IMG/VR virus record: IMGVR_UViG_3300020193_000009
Span: 16,669-80,668 of that record
Source of the DNA: a virus
Length of the DNA stretch: 64,000 nucleotides
Direction: 5' to 3' (one strand)
Made by a program: the position numbers and the translations under genes. Below, one piece after another: positions 43,701 to 58,700 of the stretch. How positions within the stretch are numbered: the stretch's first letter is position 1; each line of letters opens with the position of its first letter. The notes under the pieces were generated by a model. That model did not search any database, was not told the origin of the DNA, and saw only the letters and a program-made list of their open reading frames with translations.

Positions 43701-46700
43701 CTGGAGTACCGGATGCCGCTGTGCCGAGTATGTTGAGAGTGTGTAGACCTTTTTCAAAAGTACTTAATTCTTTACCGGAAGCCAATTGCATAGCGGATCT
43801 TGCTACCCCGACTACTGGAATGAATTGTGAAACATTTAAAAGATCCTTCATCTTCCCCTTGCTTGCTATGTTTTCTTGAACTGGAGAAATGCCTAAACCT
43901 CGTGTAAGATTAGATGCTCCAGTTGCAGCGACATATGGATTCCTAGAAGCTGTAACTGCTCTGGACGCTGAACTTGATCTGTAAGAACCTGATGCATCAT
44001 CAAAGTCGCCTTCTGCTGCACTAAATAACATTCCAAGGTTTGCAAAAGCAACAGATGCATTAACTAAACCGGTAGCAACAGACTTACCAATATTAGAAGC
44101 AGCACCTTTTACACCACCAACAACATTAGAAATAGCATCACCAATACCACCAAATATTCCACCACCTTTACCGCCAGGGACTTTTCCGCCCTTAAAGTAC
44201 CCACCGTGTCTCAAGTTATTTAATCTCTCAAGAGATCCAAGACCAATCTTTCTTACAGACTCTGCGTTTAATACATATTCACCACCATGCAGAGTTGCAG
44301 GAATTGGCATAGATGGAGCGCCGGGTACAAATCCGCCTTTTTTATATTTAGGAATATATCCACCTTTATATTTTCCATACTTAAGTGAGTCCAAAATTCT
44401 TTGCAAATTTGGTGGTATTGGGTCTTCATCATCAATTTCTTTTGGCAAAATTTGACCCTGTAATTGATATCTTATAAAATCAATATCTTGTTTTGTTAAT
44501 TCTCCAGTATAATTAAGATAACTCATTATTGAATTTGCACTTTTATTCAACATGGCATCATCTGTGGTAATATCAGGTGCTCCAAATATGGCATGCATTA
44601 ATTCATGTTTAAGAACATGACCCTGATCATTAAGCCCTAATATTCCCTGGATACCAGATGGGAGGACCGCAAACCCTTCACTAGCTAATGATTTTTTATA
44701 TTTTTCAGTTCTTGCTAATCCACTAAACATACCTTCACCAGAGGTAATATTTATGTAACCTTTCATCAGATAATTAACTACTTCTTTAATTGGCTGTGGT
44801 ATAAGATCAGTTGGAGCAAAAATTTTACTTGGTGTTATATAAATAGGAGTTGTAGATAAATACCTACCATATTTTTCATTTTCTTTAATATCGTTACCTA
44901 CCGTATAATAACCGCCCTTGAAGGTAAGCATTTTCGGATCGTGAGTAATTTTAATAATGTAGCTAAGACCATTTTTGGTAATATACGCATTATCATCAAA
45001 TTTCGTTGCATCTTTTACTGTAACTATTTTATAATTAGCACCAGCTAAAGTTGCAATTTCCTTCATAGCGTTCTTATATTGATCATATCTTAACTGCCCT
45101 ATTACACCATGTGTAATATCTTGAACAAATGTTATTGTATTATTAGATTTTCTTAATGCTGCAGCAAGAGCAGACTCTCCAATTTTTTGATCTCCTCCAA
45201 CAAACGATGGGTATGAATTAATATCAAACGCCGGATCCATACCATAAGTCTCACCAAATATTCGATATATTTCTTTACCATATTGAAGGTAACTTCCCCT
45301 TCCTTTATCACCCGGGTTGTATCTAGCTCCTGTACGATATGCAAAAGGCAGAGGGTTTTCTACCCCACGAACTTGATACTTACTTGGCTGCCAATCCGGA
45401 ATTTCGTCTTGGAATAAAACAGCAAAATCAATTAATTGTTGTTTTGAAAGCGCAAATTTTATTCCTTTTTTCTTATAATACTCTTTAGCTTGTTTTACAA
45501 CATGAGGATCATTGTAATAACGAGGATCATTGCTCTCGATATAATCTCTATAACGAACAGTTCCAGTAAATAAATCTTTTAATGTTCTTGGTGGAGCGCC
45601 AGCTTGAGATTTGTATTGATCTATATTAAATAATTTCTTTACACCTTCAGTAGCCAAATATAGTGGTGATGTTTTAGAGTCATGCTGAATTATATCAAAA
45701 ACCCTACCAAGCAGGGTTTTATCTTCATCATTACCAAAGATTGCACCGCCAAGTGAACTAATACCACCAATGCCAAGCAATCCTTTTAATTTACCAAATT
45801 TACCACCGAATAACCCCGTCTGAACCCCAGATCTCGCTTCTTGTAGATGACGAACAAGAGCCGCTACTGCCTTTGCTTTTTCTTCTGGGTTGTTTACAAT
45901 TTTCTTTAGTAATTCTGGAGATACATTTAGTTCTCTTAATACATTTGCTCCAGTAAACCTTCTAGCTTCGCTAGCAAATAGATTTGTATCTCTTAATATT
46001 TTTGCACCCCTTTTAGCCTGAAGTATATAAATTGATGCATTTTTTCCTTCAAATTGACCCTCTAAGAATCCAATCGCCCTATCTGCCAAATTTTTATCTG
46101 CCAGCCCTCTATATACTTTTGCGGCTTCTTCTATTGGCATACCTCTTAATTTGTTTACTAATTTAACATTTGACAAACCTTTCATCCACGTATACACAGT
46201 TCCAAGGAGATGGTCTCCTGGTCCAGCCGGCTTAGCGTCCATCATTCCATGTTTTGTAAAATCATCAACACCTGGTCTGCCCACATGAATTCCAATTCTT
46301 CTGCTTGGAATCTTTGTAAGTGGATTTAAATTATGCATAAGGTCTACAACTTTTGTAAATACACCCGGTGCTTTTGTAATGTTCTTTTGCATTCTAGCAA
46401 TTACGCTATTGCCACCCGTAAACAAGGAACGATATAATTCATCTTTCTCTAACAATTCGCTTAATACTGGATTTAACTTTTCGGTTGCGCCAAATTTAAT
46501 ATATGGATCAATTCCAACCTTTTTTGCAAACCTTTCAATATACATGCCCATTTGAGAATTTTTACCAACGCTAAGAGCTGAATAAGCTTTTTCTACGCCT
46601 TTAAATTGAAGCTCATTTCTTGCTCTTGCCAACATTCCCAATGATCTACCAATCTTATTTATAAACCCGGGACCCTTTTGACCAACATTAGAACTCTCTG

Positions 46701-49700
46701 TCATTATCCCAGCATCAAAAGCCTCTCTAGTTAATTTAGGAGCAATCTTAATTTTCTCAGCAAACCCTAGTAAATTAGAAATAATTGGTCTATAAACACT
46801 TTGAGCAGTGTTGGTAGCCCTTTGCCCCTCAAATGGAACCCCTGTTTTAGTTAAACCACCCCGGATTAATCTCTTTGTATCATCAATGACGCGCCTAATG
46901 ATACCTGGCTGTTTTATATTTTCTATTACTTCACCCTGAAGGTTGGTCACTAACTTAGAAACATCATCAGCAGATTTTGCAGTTAATGCAGAAGATGTAG
47001 AACGGAAAGGAGCAACGAGGCTAGAGCCAGCAGAAGCAAGCAACGACTTTAAATTTCCACCAGCCATAGTCTCTCTCGTTACTCCAGGCGGTGGTGTTGG
47101 TCCAAAGAAAAACGACTTAACTAGACCGCCCACAGTTGCTTTTTTAGCAGATTCTTTTGCTGCCGCCTGCACCATTTTTTCAACTGCTAGTTCAGATGAT
47201 GTTTTTGTAGACCCTTTAGCCATTGCACTCAGTGTTGCTTTCAAACCAACTTGACCGGCAGTAACAGCAGCTTTGCTTACGCCTCCAGTCAATATTGTTG
47301 CTGCAACATCAGCAGTATTTGTAGCAGATTCAATCAACCCGGATGTGCGAAGATTTGGGTTTTTACCAATAGCTTTACCAGCAAGATTAATATATGGATT
47401 AATAAATGTGGCATTAAGACTTTCTCCATATGATGTTAGTGCATTATATGCGCCTTTTCCAACTTTCTTAACGGCTCCAACAGATTTAGAAATAGCATCA
47501 CCAATACCACCAAATATTCCACCACCTTTACCGCCAGGGACTTTTCCGCCCTTAAAGTATCCACCGTGTCTGAGGTTGTTCAATTCATCAAGAGGACCAC
47601 GACCAATCTTTTCCACAACTTTATGATTTAGAACATATTCACCGCCATGAAGCAGGGCTGGCACACCTTGTTGTGGGAAGCCTGGTGTTGGACCACTACC
47701 TGTAAATGCTCCAACGTGTCCACCATAATACCGACTAAACTTACTAAGCCTTGTAGCAACAAATCCAAGAGCAGATTTTGCAACATTACCCAATTGCCCA
47801 ACTAATTTGCCAACGACATTATCGTTCCAGTTTTCAACAAAAGTATCCCACCCGTCTTTAAATTTATCGGGTATGTTGCCAAAATGTTCTTTTAATTTTC
47901 CAACTAAATAATTAAGACCAGTATTGTCGGAGAGCCAATCTTTAATATGTCGCATTGTTGGTTTAATGTATGTGTCATAACCACTTTGAAACCCAGCTGA
48001 CAACTCGTGCCACTTTGTTTTTATATTATCCACAGCAGTAAGAAGAGCATCTTCTCCAATTAGAGCATTCTTCCATCGTGTTAATACCGGTGAAATATCT
48101 GTTGACCACTTTGTTGTAACGGCAGAAGCAATCTCTTCAATTTTTGTCTTAACACCACCAAATGCAGTTGCAATTATATTTACAGGTATTGCTGAAAGCG
48201 ATGCAATACCATTTATAAACCCTTGCATTATATTTCTGCCAATGCTAAAGAACACAGTAGATGGGGATTGAATTCCAAATATTCCTTTAACAGTATCCAC
48301 CACTCTACCCCACCAACCTAAGAAAGCACTCCATCCTGACGGGTCACCTAGTCCGTTCATTATTCCGCTCTTTAGTGATTCACCTATAGAACGACCTTTA
48401 TCTATAATTGGCTGAATAAGAGATTTAATAGTATCTTCAAACCATTCTGCCAAGATTAGACCGAACGACGTATGTTCGCCACCCCCAAATTGAGGGTCGC
48501 GAGTCGTTAATCTATCTTTAAATCCTTCTTTTAAGGAATTAGCAATTTCTGCACCAGTCGTTGCGGCTTGAATTTTTAGTGCTTCGGCATGTTCTTTTGC
48601 TACAATATTTGGAATAAAAGTAGTCGTTCTAAGCTGCATTATAAGGTCTTTATATGGTTTATAATCTGGATCAAATTGAGGAAAGTCTTTTAGTTCTGGG
48701 AATGTAGCTACTGTTTGCTCCCTGGTAAGAGATATTGGTCTATTAAGATCTTGTTTGCCGTGATAGCCCAAATTAATTAATTCTTGAGTTACTTTATATT
48801 TAATCTTTTTATCTGCCGGGTCATAATAAAATGGTGGTGGAAGATTTTGTGGCAAGAATGTTTTACCACCGTAGATATCCTTACCAACAAGAGATTTTGT
48901 AACCACTGGAACAGGTGGCTTTTTTGTACCGCTGCTGGAGTCTTGAGATGCATTTGCTGCTTCATCTAATGCAACAATTTTGGCTTTTGCCTCTTCTAAC
49001 ATCCCCTGCAATTCCTGCAGTCTCTTCTTTAACTCTTCAAACGGATCAAAATCTGGCGGAATAGGTGGGAAAAAGTCAGCTAATCCAGGAAAGGATTCTA
49101 AGTCTGTTTCAAGATTTTTAAATATCTTCATGAACTCATCATAGACATCACCACTCTTTGCCCGAATCTCTCTCTTCATAGCATCAAGCATTTCCACAGC
49201 AGCCTTAACCCCTGCAAGTATCCATTCATGCTCTGGGACAATCTTTGCCACCTCAGTTCTAACTGCGGTAGCCCAAGGCGTTACATATTGAGCAATAATT
49301 CCTTGAGTAAATGCTTTACTAAATGCGTCCGGCAAGCCTTGTACGAGCACATATGCAGCACCAAGTATTGAACTTGCGTTTGCAGTACCAATTGAAGCGC
49401 CAAATTTATTTGTGGCTTCTGCTACAAGCTTATCCATTGTCATAGAGAACATTCCAATTGATGGATCAATAACTTCTCTTATAGCATTTGGCAATGCAAG
49501 CATTGATTTCTCAAATGTTTTGGCAATATCGTCTGAAAACTCTATCCCGGCTGCGCCAAGGTCTCTCAATAATAATGCAAATTCATCCTTTGTAGAGAAA
49601 CCTCTTGCTTTAATTCTATCTAGACGTAATTCAAACTCTTTAAACATTAAGTCATATTGTTTAACTAATTCTTCTTTTTGTCTGTTAATTACAGCAATAG

Positions 49701-52700
49701 CTATTTCACGCTGCTGAGCCTGCAGCTGTTTCCTGCGGTCCGTGTCAAGATCTTTCAATTCCTTTTCAGAATCTTTATCTGATTTTCTAAATGCAAGGTC
49801 AAGCTCTCTGACATCTTCCGTTCTGCCTTCATAAGCAGCCACTTTTCTTTCACGCAAATAATTATCTCTATCCAAAGCCCTTGTCTTTATTAATTCACGC
49901 CTTCTTTCTTCATATTCCATTTTTGCAGTCAAACGTTCTTCTGCATCAGCAAGTTCTTGAATTGCTTCAACTTGTTTATCAAATGCCTCAAGTGCTTTAT
50001 CTTTTTGTCTTTCAAGAGAATCTTTCATATTGTCAATAAATCTTGAAACAGATTCGTCAGCATTTGCGAATACAGCCATACCAAATTCTTCTTTCATTTG
50101 CATCATGCCTTTTTCAATAGCTTTCTTAAGATCGCCCCCAAGTTTTTCTCCGCCAGCTTTTGCTTTAACCGTTGCTTTCTTTAATAGTTCCAAAATCGGC
50201 AACTCTGCAAGATTCCTCATTCTCTTCGCTAGTGGCACACTAACATCTTGTCCAAATATTTTTAGATATTGATTAGCAACTGTAGTTCTAAGACTACCGA
50301 TACCGTCTGCAAAAGCTAAACCTGCATCTTTAATTTTATTAGCTAAATTTTTAGTAAAATCTTGCTCTGTCATGAAATCTGACAATGTATTGCCAGCTTT
50401 ATCAGCAATACTTGCTATATCTTGCAATATAGATTTTTCTTGTTGTGGAGGTGCTCCAAATATAAAATCTAAATAACGTGCATCTAATACGTAATTAATT
50501 GCCCCAGCTGTTTTGGCAATCCAACCAAATTGAGATGAAATTTTCTTTTTCATTTCTTGTATAAGAATATCCATTAAATACAAAACTCCAATAACAATAT
50601 TTTTAAATACATCAATTACTACAGCCGCCATATTTGTATAGAATGTTTCAAACAATGGAACGGCATTTGCCGCACCTTTTACAAGAAGCTCAAGTAATCC
50701 AAGTGCGTCATAAGATAATGAGTAGAAAAGCCCGTTCAATGAATCTTTTACCTTTTGACTGTCTTTATCAATAATTCCAGAAAACACGCGGTATATCAAT
50801 ATAAATTTATTAACAGCTCTTGTGAGAAGAGGAATAAATGTTCCAGTATTTTTATTATCTGTTATCTCCCTCATTCTCCCTATAAAAGATTTTAATGGAC
50901 CCTCCGCAAAACGCTTAAATGCATCCGCCGCAGATCTTGCCACTAAAGACAATGCGTAAAGGACTCCAGCTGTTTTAGCTGTGCTTGTTTCCATTTGATC
51001 TATGCCGGCAATATAAAGAATAAAATCTTTAATCGGATCGAAAATTGCAACCAAAGCTTCTCTTATTGTTTTCCAAGCCAACTTAAAGTTATTAAGGACA
51101 GGTTCCATGTTTGTAATCCCGCCTCTAAGTGCTTTAACAGCCGCTACCACAGCTATAATAATTGGAATTGTGACAACTCCAAAAGCTACAACTTTTACAA
51201 CTAGTGCGGTAAAGCTAAATATAGTTTTTGTTATTGACTGGAGCAGTGTTGTTACGGCAGCGCCCAAACCAGCCATTATCCCACCGGATTTAGAAAATGT
51301 AACTAATTTAACTAACGCAATCATAGCGGACTTGCTCAGCGTGCTAAACCCAGCAGTTAAGAAGAAAAGAACCCCTCTAATTGTTCGACTTCTTGCAAGA
51401 GATGCAACAAACATTTTACTTTCAGTAGCAACTACTTTTAACATCGCAAGTTGCATTAGACCAAATTGTTTTGCTACATTTGCAATTCCACGACCAATTG
51501 GTGCAAACGGAGCTGCCACTGAACCAAGCAGAGATTGCATTCTTCCAAATATCGGAATTGATTGAATAAGTTTTTGATTAACAGCAAGCAGCCCTTGCTT
51601 CATTGCTTTAAATGTGTCAACTGATCTTATTTTAAGAGACTCAATTGCCAATTGTAAACGAGACATATTTTTTACTGTTTCTTGCAAAACTTTAGTTTCT
51701 ATTGGAGCGGCAGTGCGGATTCCCTTTAAAGTTTCTTTTCTAACATTTGCTGGCATTGGAACGCCATGTTCTTTTAGATATTTCTCTTTTGCAGCTTGTA
51801 ACTCACGAGCAATCCTTGCTCGTTCTTCTTTTAACGCAGCCGCTCTTTGCCTTGGTGTCATTTCTCCAACATTTTTTCTTGCTGCATCAATTTCCTGTTT
51901 ACTTACACCGCCATCTATTACTTCAAAATTTCCACCTTGAGTTATTGGTGCTTCAAAAATATTTGGACCCTGAAACAGATTGGGTCCTTTAAATACATTA
52001 GCCAACGACTTATTTAATTTTATAATATTTTCATTTGTTTTTGCTGTGTTTGTAGCCGTTTGTTGAGTATTTTGCTGAATTTGATTTAAACCATCAGTAG
52101 CACCAGGACTTGGCTGACCAGATGGTGTCAGATCTCCACCCACAACTGGAGCTCCACCTACAGCCGCCTTCCCCTTCCCCCTTCCCCTTCCACCAGCTTG
52201 TTGTCCACCAGTATTTCTTGCCGCTTCTCTTTGCGCGCTCTTTGCTTCTCTTTCCGCATCTCTAGCTTCTTTAGATATTGCACTATTTGCATCTTTAACA
52301 GCCTTGTCAACTGCTCTTTGCAAACTATTCATAGCTTCTGCATGTCGCCTAAGAGCTCTCTGTAGCAACTTAATTCTTTGCTTCGCCATAGATTTCATAT
52401 TTGCATTCTTATTGTGCTCTGCAACCCTTACTCTGTTTTCTTGATTTTCAATTTCTTCGTTAATATTTTCTATAGTTACTCCAGCATCAGCCAATTGAGG
52501 GAAAAGCTGTTTAATTGTTCTACCTTGACCCGAAATGCTTTGACCTGCACTTTCAATAACTTGCTGTAATGAAAATGCTCCCGATCGCAATGAATTTATA
52601 AATTTTTCATTTATTTTCTTCGTTGTTTTACCAATTTTTACTTTAGCGTCTTCTCCAACCTGTTGAATAATTTCAGCCGGTGTTGCTGTAGCTACCTGTA

Positions 52701-55700
52701 CAGCTTTCAAAACTTGTTTTTGAACTTTATCAATATTACCCTTAACTACTTGATCAACCTGTGGACCGGGTACAACTGGAGCATCTGGCTTTACAGCTGG
52801 CGGTGCAACTGCCGGGGTTGGCTTTGTAGTTGGCGCTGGCTGTGCAGTTGGCTCTGGCTGTGCAGGTTGCTGTACAGGTGTTACATTCTTACCTGCCTCA
52901 CCGGTTTTCCTTGCATTTTTATTTTTTTCTTCTGCAATCTTTTTTTCTCTTTTATCATTTTCCTGATTAAGTTCATTAGTATTTTCATCTGTGTCACTTA
53001 TTGCTTTTTGATTTGCAAGCCTTTGTTCAGCTGCTTGTGCGTCATTTTGAGCTTTTTCACTTGCCTTGGCAACCCTATCTTGTTCTCTTTTAACCCTATT
53101 GGCTTCTGCATTTTCCTGCCTTGTACCACGAGATTGGTCCTCACTCTTGCGAGCTTTCTTTGTAGCTTCTTTTCTTTTATCTATAATGAATCCTTCTGGA
53201 TCTTTTATTGCAGCCTCTACACCGTCTCTTGCAGCTTGTACGGCGGTTGCGCCTGCAGTTATTGCATCAGCAATTGCGCCATTTATAGTTTTCATTAAAT
53301 TCTTAATACCCTTACTTTGATCTATAATTTTTAATTTATCAGGAGAAGAATAAATCTTCTGTGCCATACTCTTTAATTTATTAAGTGTGACACCAGCTTT
53401 ACCTGGTATATTTTTAATTAATTGTCCATAAGTACTTTTATTAATTTCTATACTTTTAATAAATAAATCATCAAGACTCTTTTGCAAATCTTCAAACATG
53501 CTTGTAAATGCTCTTAGAATTACCGGTCTATTTTCTGCTGTTAACTTAACATCTCTAAAATCAACTGCACCGCTAGCTATCTTTTCTGCGGCGGAGCCGC
53601 CCACCGGCATTGTTTCTAAAACTTTCTTTGTTGATTTTTCAAAAATTTGCCTTAATGTTTTATCAGCGCCTGCGGGTATTGTTTTAAATAGATCATCAAG
53701 ATACGCTGTAACAGCTTCACCAACAGTTGATGTTCTGTGAATAATAGATTGTATACCTGCTTCTATTGAACCACCACCAATCCTTGGCAAAAACATTTCT
53801 CTTACAACATTTCCGTAACCAGATGTTAAGCCAGCAGTGCGTTTCCGCATATTTGCAAGCGAAAAGGGCATAGCAGTTGGAATAAGTTTTTGTAAATTAG
53901 AAACCATATCCTGAACCATTCGCTCAGTAGTGGTTTTAACTAATAAGGCAAGCCTTTGTCTCTTTGGTGAGAAAAATTCAGTATCAATTGGTGTTGATAT
54001 ATTTTCAAACATTTGTCTTACGACATTTCCATAGCCAGATGTTAAGTTTTTAAATGGTCTTGCAGGAGTAGTTAATATCGGGTCTCCACCAAAAATTGCT
54101 CTAAACTCAGAGAGGTATTGAACTGTTGATGTTGTAGTAGTTGCCAAATTTCTTTTAATTCGTTCAATAAAATACCTAAGCTTTATCCCTCTCATGCGTT
54201 TTAATTCTTCATCAAAAGACGGTGGAAGTTGACCAGTTAATGCAGCAAACTCCGCAGCTGCTCTTGTAAGATTTTGCTGAACTTGCTTTACTTGTGCCTG
54301 AAATGGAACGGCTGCCCCTTCGAGGAAACCCCCTCCTCTTTTAACTGCCTCTATCAATTTTCTTTGACTGCGTACTGCTTGTTTATATCTTTCAGCAGCA
54401 TCACGTCTTGCTTGAACAACAGCCGGTTGTGATTCTGCAATCATTGAGTCCAGCGCCCTAGTTAATTCAGCACCCTCATCCCCCATATTTTTAAGATTAG
54501 ACCTTACAACATCAACAACTTTTTTATTAGACAAAAGAGCGTTTTCAGCCATATCGTCATAATCTCCATATGGCATAAATCTAGTAAAATCAGCACCGCC
54601 AGATTTTTCTACCAAATTCCTTAATGCTTGAGCTTGAATTCTTTCAGCAACAGTTCTGCCTGTTTGATTTTTGATCAGCTTGCCTCTTTCTCCTAGCGGC
54701 ATTGCTTTTATTCTATTAATCTCATCTTGTAATGATTGCTGAACCGCTACATCAGTAGAATTCAATATGTTTTGCATTTGCTCTTCTATTAACAATCTTT
54801 GCAAAACATTTAATTTTGATGCAGCATCACCTTTTTTAAGATTTGAAAGAACTTTTGCTGCCGCTGCCCGCTTTACTGCACCCTCTTCTACTTCTAATGC
54901 AGTCCTAATTCTGCCTTGTGTTAATTCTAGCAACTCTCCTGTTTTTTTATCGACAGCACCAATTGCCACAGGCATTTCTTCTTTTAATTTATTAAAAGCA
55001 GCCTCCAAAGCTTGTCTAATGCCTACACTTCTATTTCTTAAAATTTTTCCAATAGCCTCCTCTTCTGTTTTACTACTTAAAATAGATTTAATTTGTGAAG
55101 GAAGAACGCCTTTTATCGCATCCTTGCCGGCTGCTGTTATATTATCAATTGATTGTTTCAACACCTTTAATAAAGGTTGTTTATCTACAATAGAAGCACC
55201 CTTTTTCAAACCTGGACCATACTTTACCAGATCGTCTGTTTTATCAACTATCTCCTCAGCTGCATCCCCAAGAGCTCTACCAATAGTTGACACTGGCAAG
55301 ATTGAATCAGAAAATGGCATTGTTTTTGGAAAATCAGTGAGACTAATTTGGTTTTTGATTTTTAATGGTAACGATTCTATAAAATCTACAAAACTATATA
55401 CCTTTGCTTTTGCAAATTTTCCAGCACCAAGCATTTTGTCCGTTTCAAAAGCTCTAAGGGCAGCTATTTTATATAATGAAGAATCTGGATCGAGCGTAAA
55501 AAGTTGTAAAAATTCAGAATGCAGTTTTGCAAGTCTTTGTTTTAGAGCATAAATTTTCATATCCCCGGCAATTCCAGGACCAGCTTTTCTAACAAGTGGA
55601 ATTGTATCTTTGATTATTTTTTGCGGTTTTATTTCTTCAATTGTCGGATCAATTATATCCCCATATATTTTTTCAAAAAAATCACCAACAATTCTGCCAG

Positions 55701-58700
55701 CTTTAAATTCTTGTATTAACTTTCTAGCCCTTTTAGCTTGCAAATCACGCAGCACTCTTTCAGCGGCACTTCCCGGTTTAGCGACTTTGCCAAGAGCCGG
55801 TAGACTTGCCGCTTCCCTGCCAGCTTTTGTCAATCCTTCTTCTGTGGTATTAAATCTAAAAGTAACATATTTACCGGCTTGCTCTTCAATGCCATCAAAA
55901 GATTTACCAAGAGCTTTAGCCATTGCAAGAGCTTTAATCCTTAATTGTTCTTGAATTGATGTTCCTTCGCCAGAGATGCCAGTGCCTATTCTCATCCCTG
56001 CTGGACCAAACTGTTTACTTGTAGTTGCTACTGCTGCTTGTTGCAATCCTTTTACGCTTCTTGGATCAGGAATTAATGTTTCTGCATCAGCAATTTCTGC
56101 AACTGTGCTTTCAATAGCATCTCTTAATGTAAACAACTTTCTAGTTATTGCTGGATCAACTATTAATTCTTTAATATTTGACTTAGTAGGATTTAATGCA
56201 TTTCGCAATCTTTCTAAAAGTGATTGTCTGTATACAGTATCTGGTTGAGCAATTTCATTAATATATGTATTTTGATCAAATCTACCAAGCAGGTTTCTTG
56301 GTGTTGGCATCATTGCTCTAAAACGCCCTAAAGCTCTTTTACCTTCTAAAATTCTTGCCTGCTCAATTCCTTTTTGGACCATTTCACCGGTCCTATCCAT
56401 AAAGTTTTTAACATTATCTAAAAAGCCAATTTTAATATTATTAGATACATCAGTTAAATACGTTCGCAGCTTATCTCTTACTTGCCTTATTGGAATTTCT
56501 TCTGATTTATGCGGGATTATAGTTCTAGCTAACACCTCATCACTTGAATTTGCAACATGTTCAGCAACTAATTCCCCAAAAAAAGCTATTTGTTTATCTG
56601 CGGCTTCTTTTACAAGTGAGGCAAGATTTTCAGCCGCTCCACCAGGCATAGGCTTTCTAGTTTTAATTACAAATCTTGGCTTTCCAGTTTTTGGGTGTAT
56701 ATTCTTACTTGGATCAGTAGGAAATTGGCTTCCTGGAATAATCTTAATACCTTTTTCGCCGCCAGCGTCAATAATGTCAGCAAATGGATAAGTTACATTC
56801 AACCCCTGTGATTGCAAACTTTTAATAGCATTAGCCCTTGTTGCCTCTGCAAGCCTCGCCCCTTCTCTCCTAGGAACCCAACCAAATTCACTGTTGGGGT
56901 TAAAGGATCTAGCCCTAGCTTTCGACCCATCTGCCACGACTTCAGCTTGCTCTGCGAGACTTGCCATCTCTTCTGCAATAGTTTGTTCAGCTAGTAAAAT
57001 TCTATTTTTAATTTTTGTCAAAATATTTTTTCTCTGCGTCATTACCTTTCCGGGCTTAGGCGACTGACCTTCTACTTTAAATTCTTTATCTAATGTTCTA
57101 AGATAAGATAAATCTTCTGGTAACTCCAACCCCAGCTCAGTGTAAAGCTGGACAAGTTCTCTTGCATGAATAGTTGTTTTATCTATAACATCAATAACTG
57201 ATTTAGCACCAGCACCAGTTAATGGCACTACGGCTGCTGATAATTTTTCAGATAAATTTCTTAAACCTGTAGCTAAATTAGTTCTCAATTGCGTTATATC
57301 TGGAACGCTGGCAGCAATATCATTAGCCAAATTTTGAGGTAAGCTACTTAAACTTGCTAAATATGTTCTTAATTGTGTTACACCTGCCGCATCTGAAAGA
57401 TCAGGGCTGCTAGTTAAAACTGTTCCCCTGCCAAAAAAATCTTTAATTCTTCCAAGAATACCTCTACCACCACCGGGAGCTTTTGGCGGCGGTGGCGCAC
57501 CTCCGCTTGCCGCCGCTGGTGGTGTTGCTGGCGGTGTATCTGCTGATGGTGCGGATGGACCGCCGCCTGGACCACCGGGGGCATTTATACTTCCAGGCTT
57601 ACCACCTTGAAAACTATTACCGATAAATGTGTTTTTCATAAACACAGTATCTGTTAATGCCGTTCTTACAGCTTCAGCCATATCACCAGTAGCATCTGCT
57701 GCTGCCTCACCTATTTCACCAACAGCCTTAGCCGTAGAAGACTCTACGGCTGATCCAATATTCATATATATAGATCTAGCCATTGCCTCTGAACTTGGTA
57801 AATTAAATTCACCTTTAAATAATTTTTTAATAACACCGACATTTGGTTGCTGTCCTGGCGTTAACCCAGCCTGCGCAAGTTTTTCTTGTAACGGAACTGA
57901 TAATCCGCTTATTCCTGCTTGACCAAAACGATTTCTTCCTTTTAATAAAATAGAATTTTCTGTAAATTGAATAGCTTCACGATATCCTTTTAGAGCTTTA
58001 CCATTAGATAAAAACAAATCTTGAACTGTTATTAATTTTGATGCCGTACCACTAAGCGCACCTGTCATTTTTGAGAATGTTGCTGTTGCAGCTATGCCAA
58101 AGTATTTAACAGCAGTTCCAAGAACTCTAAAGCCTGGAATTAGAAGAGCACTAATTGTTAAAAAACTTAAAAATGTTTTAACCCCTTGATCCATGTTTGC
58201 AAGAAAATCTCTAACTTTAGCAATAATTGGATTTAAAAATTCAATAATAGGTTTAAAAGCTGTAACAAAAATTCTTCCAATGGATAGCATTGCTTCTTTA
58301 AGAATTCTAAATTGAACAATAGTTGTGTTTAGTTGGATCTGTAATTCTTGATCCATTTGTTTACCAGCAACATCCTCAACCCTAAATCCAGTAGACAAGA
58401 ATATTTTTCCAGCTTCAGTTTGAACTTTAGAAAGAAAATCCCCTTGATATCTTTGTGCCAAAACATCAAACGCTTCTTTTTGAGCAGCTCTATAAATGTG
58501 AGCTCTTTGTGTTAAAACACCATTCATGTTTTCATTAGCTTGCGTATTTAAGTTAGATATATCAACTAAATTTCTTACGGCAATTTGTTCTTCATTAATA
58601 GCAGATAATCTACGATTTACAGATTGCTCTAATGTAAATGCTATGTCTTTTTCAACTGAATTAGTTTGCGACAAAGCCTCTTGAAATTGAGCAAGTTGTC

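Noticed and set aside
52663-53298. 211-codon plus-strand frame opposite the tape measure gene
   Set aside because: It mirrors the charged coiled-coil part of the minus-strand gene and is Cys/Phe/Leu-rich as antisense frames are. There is no independent signal.
54767-55552. 261-codon plus-strand frame
   Set aside because: Antisense of the tape measure gene with no ribosome site or known motif; compositional artefact.
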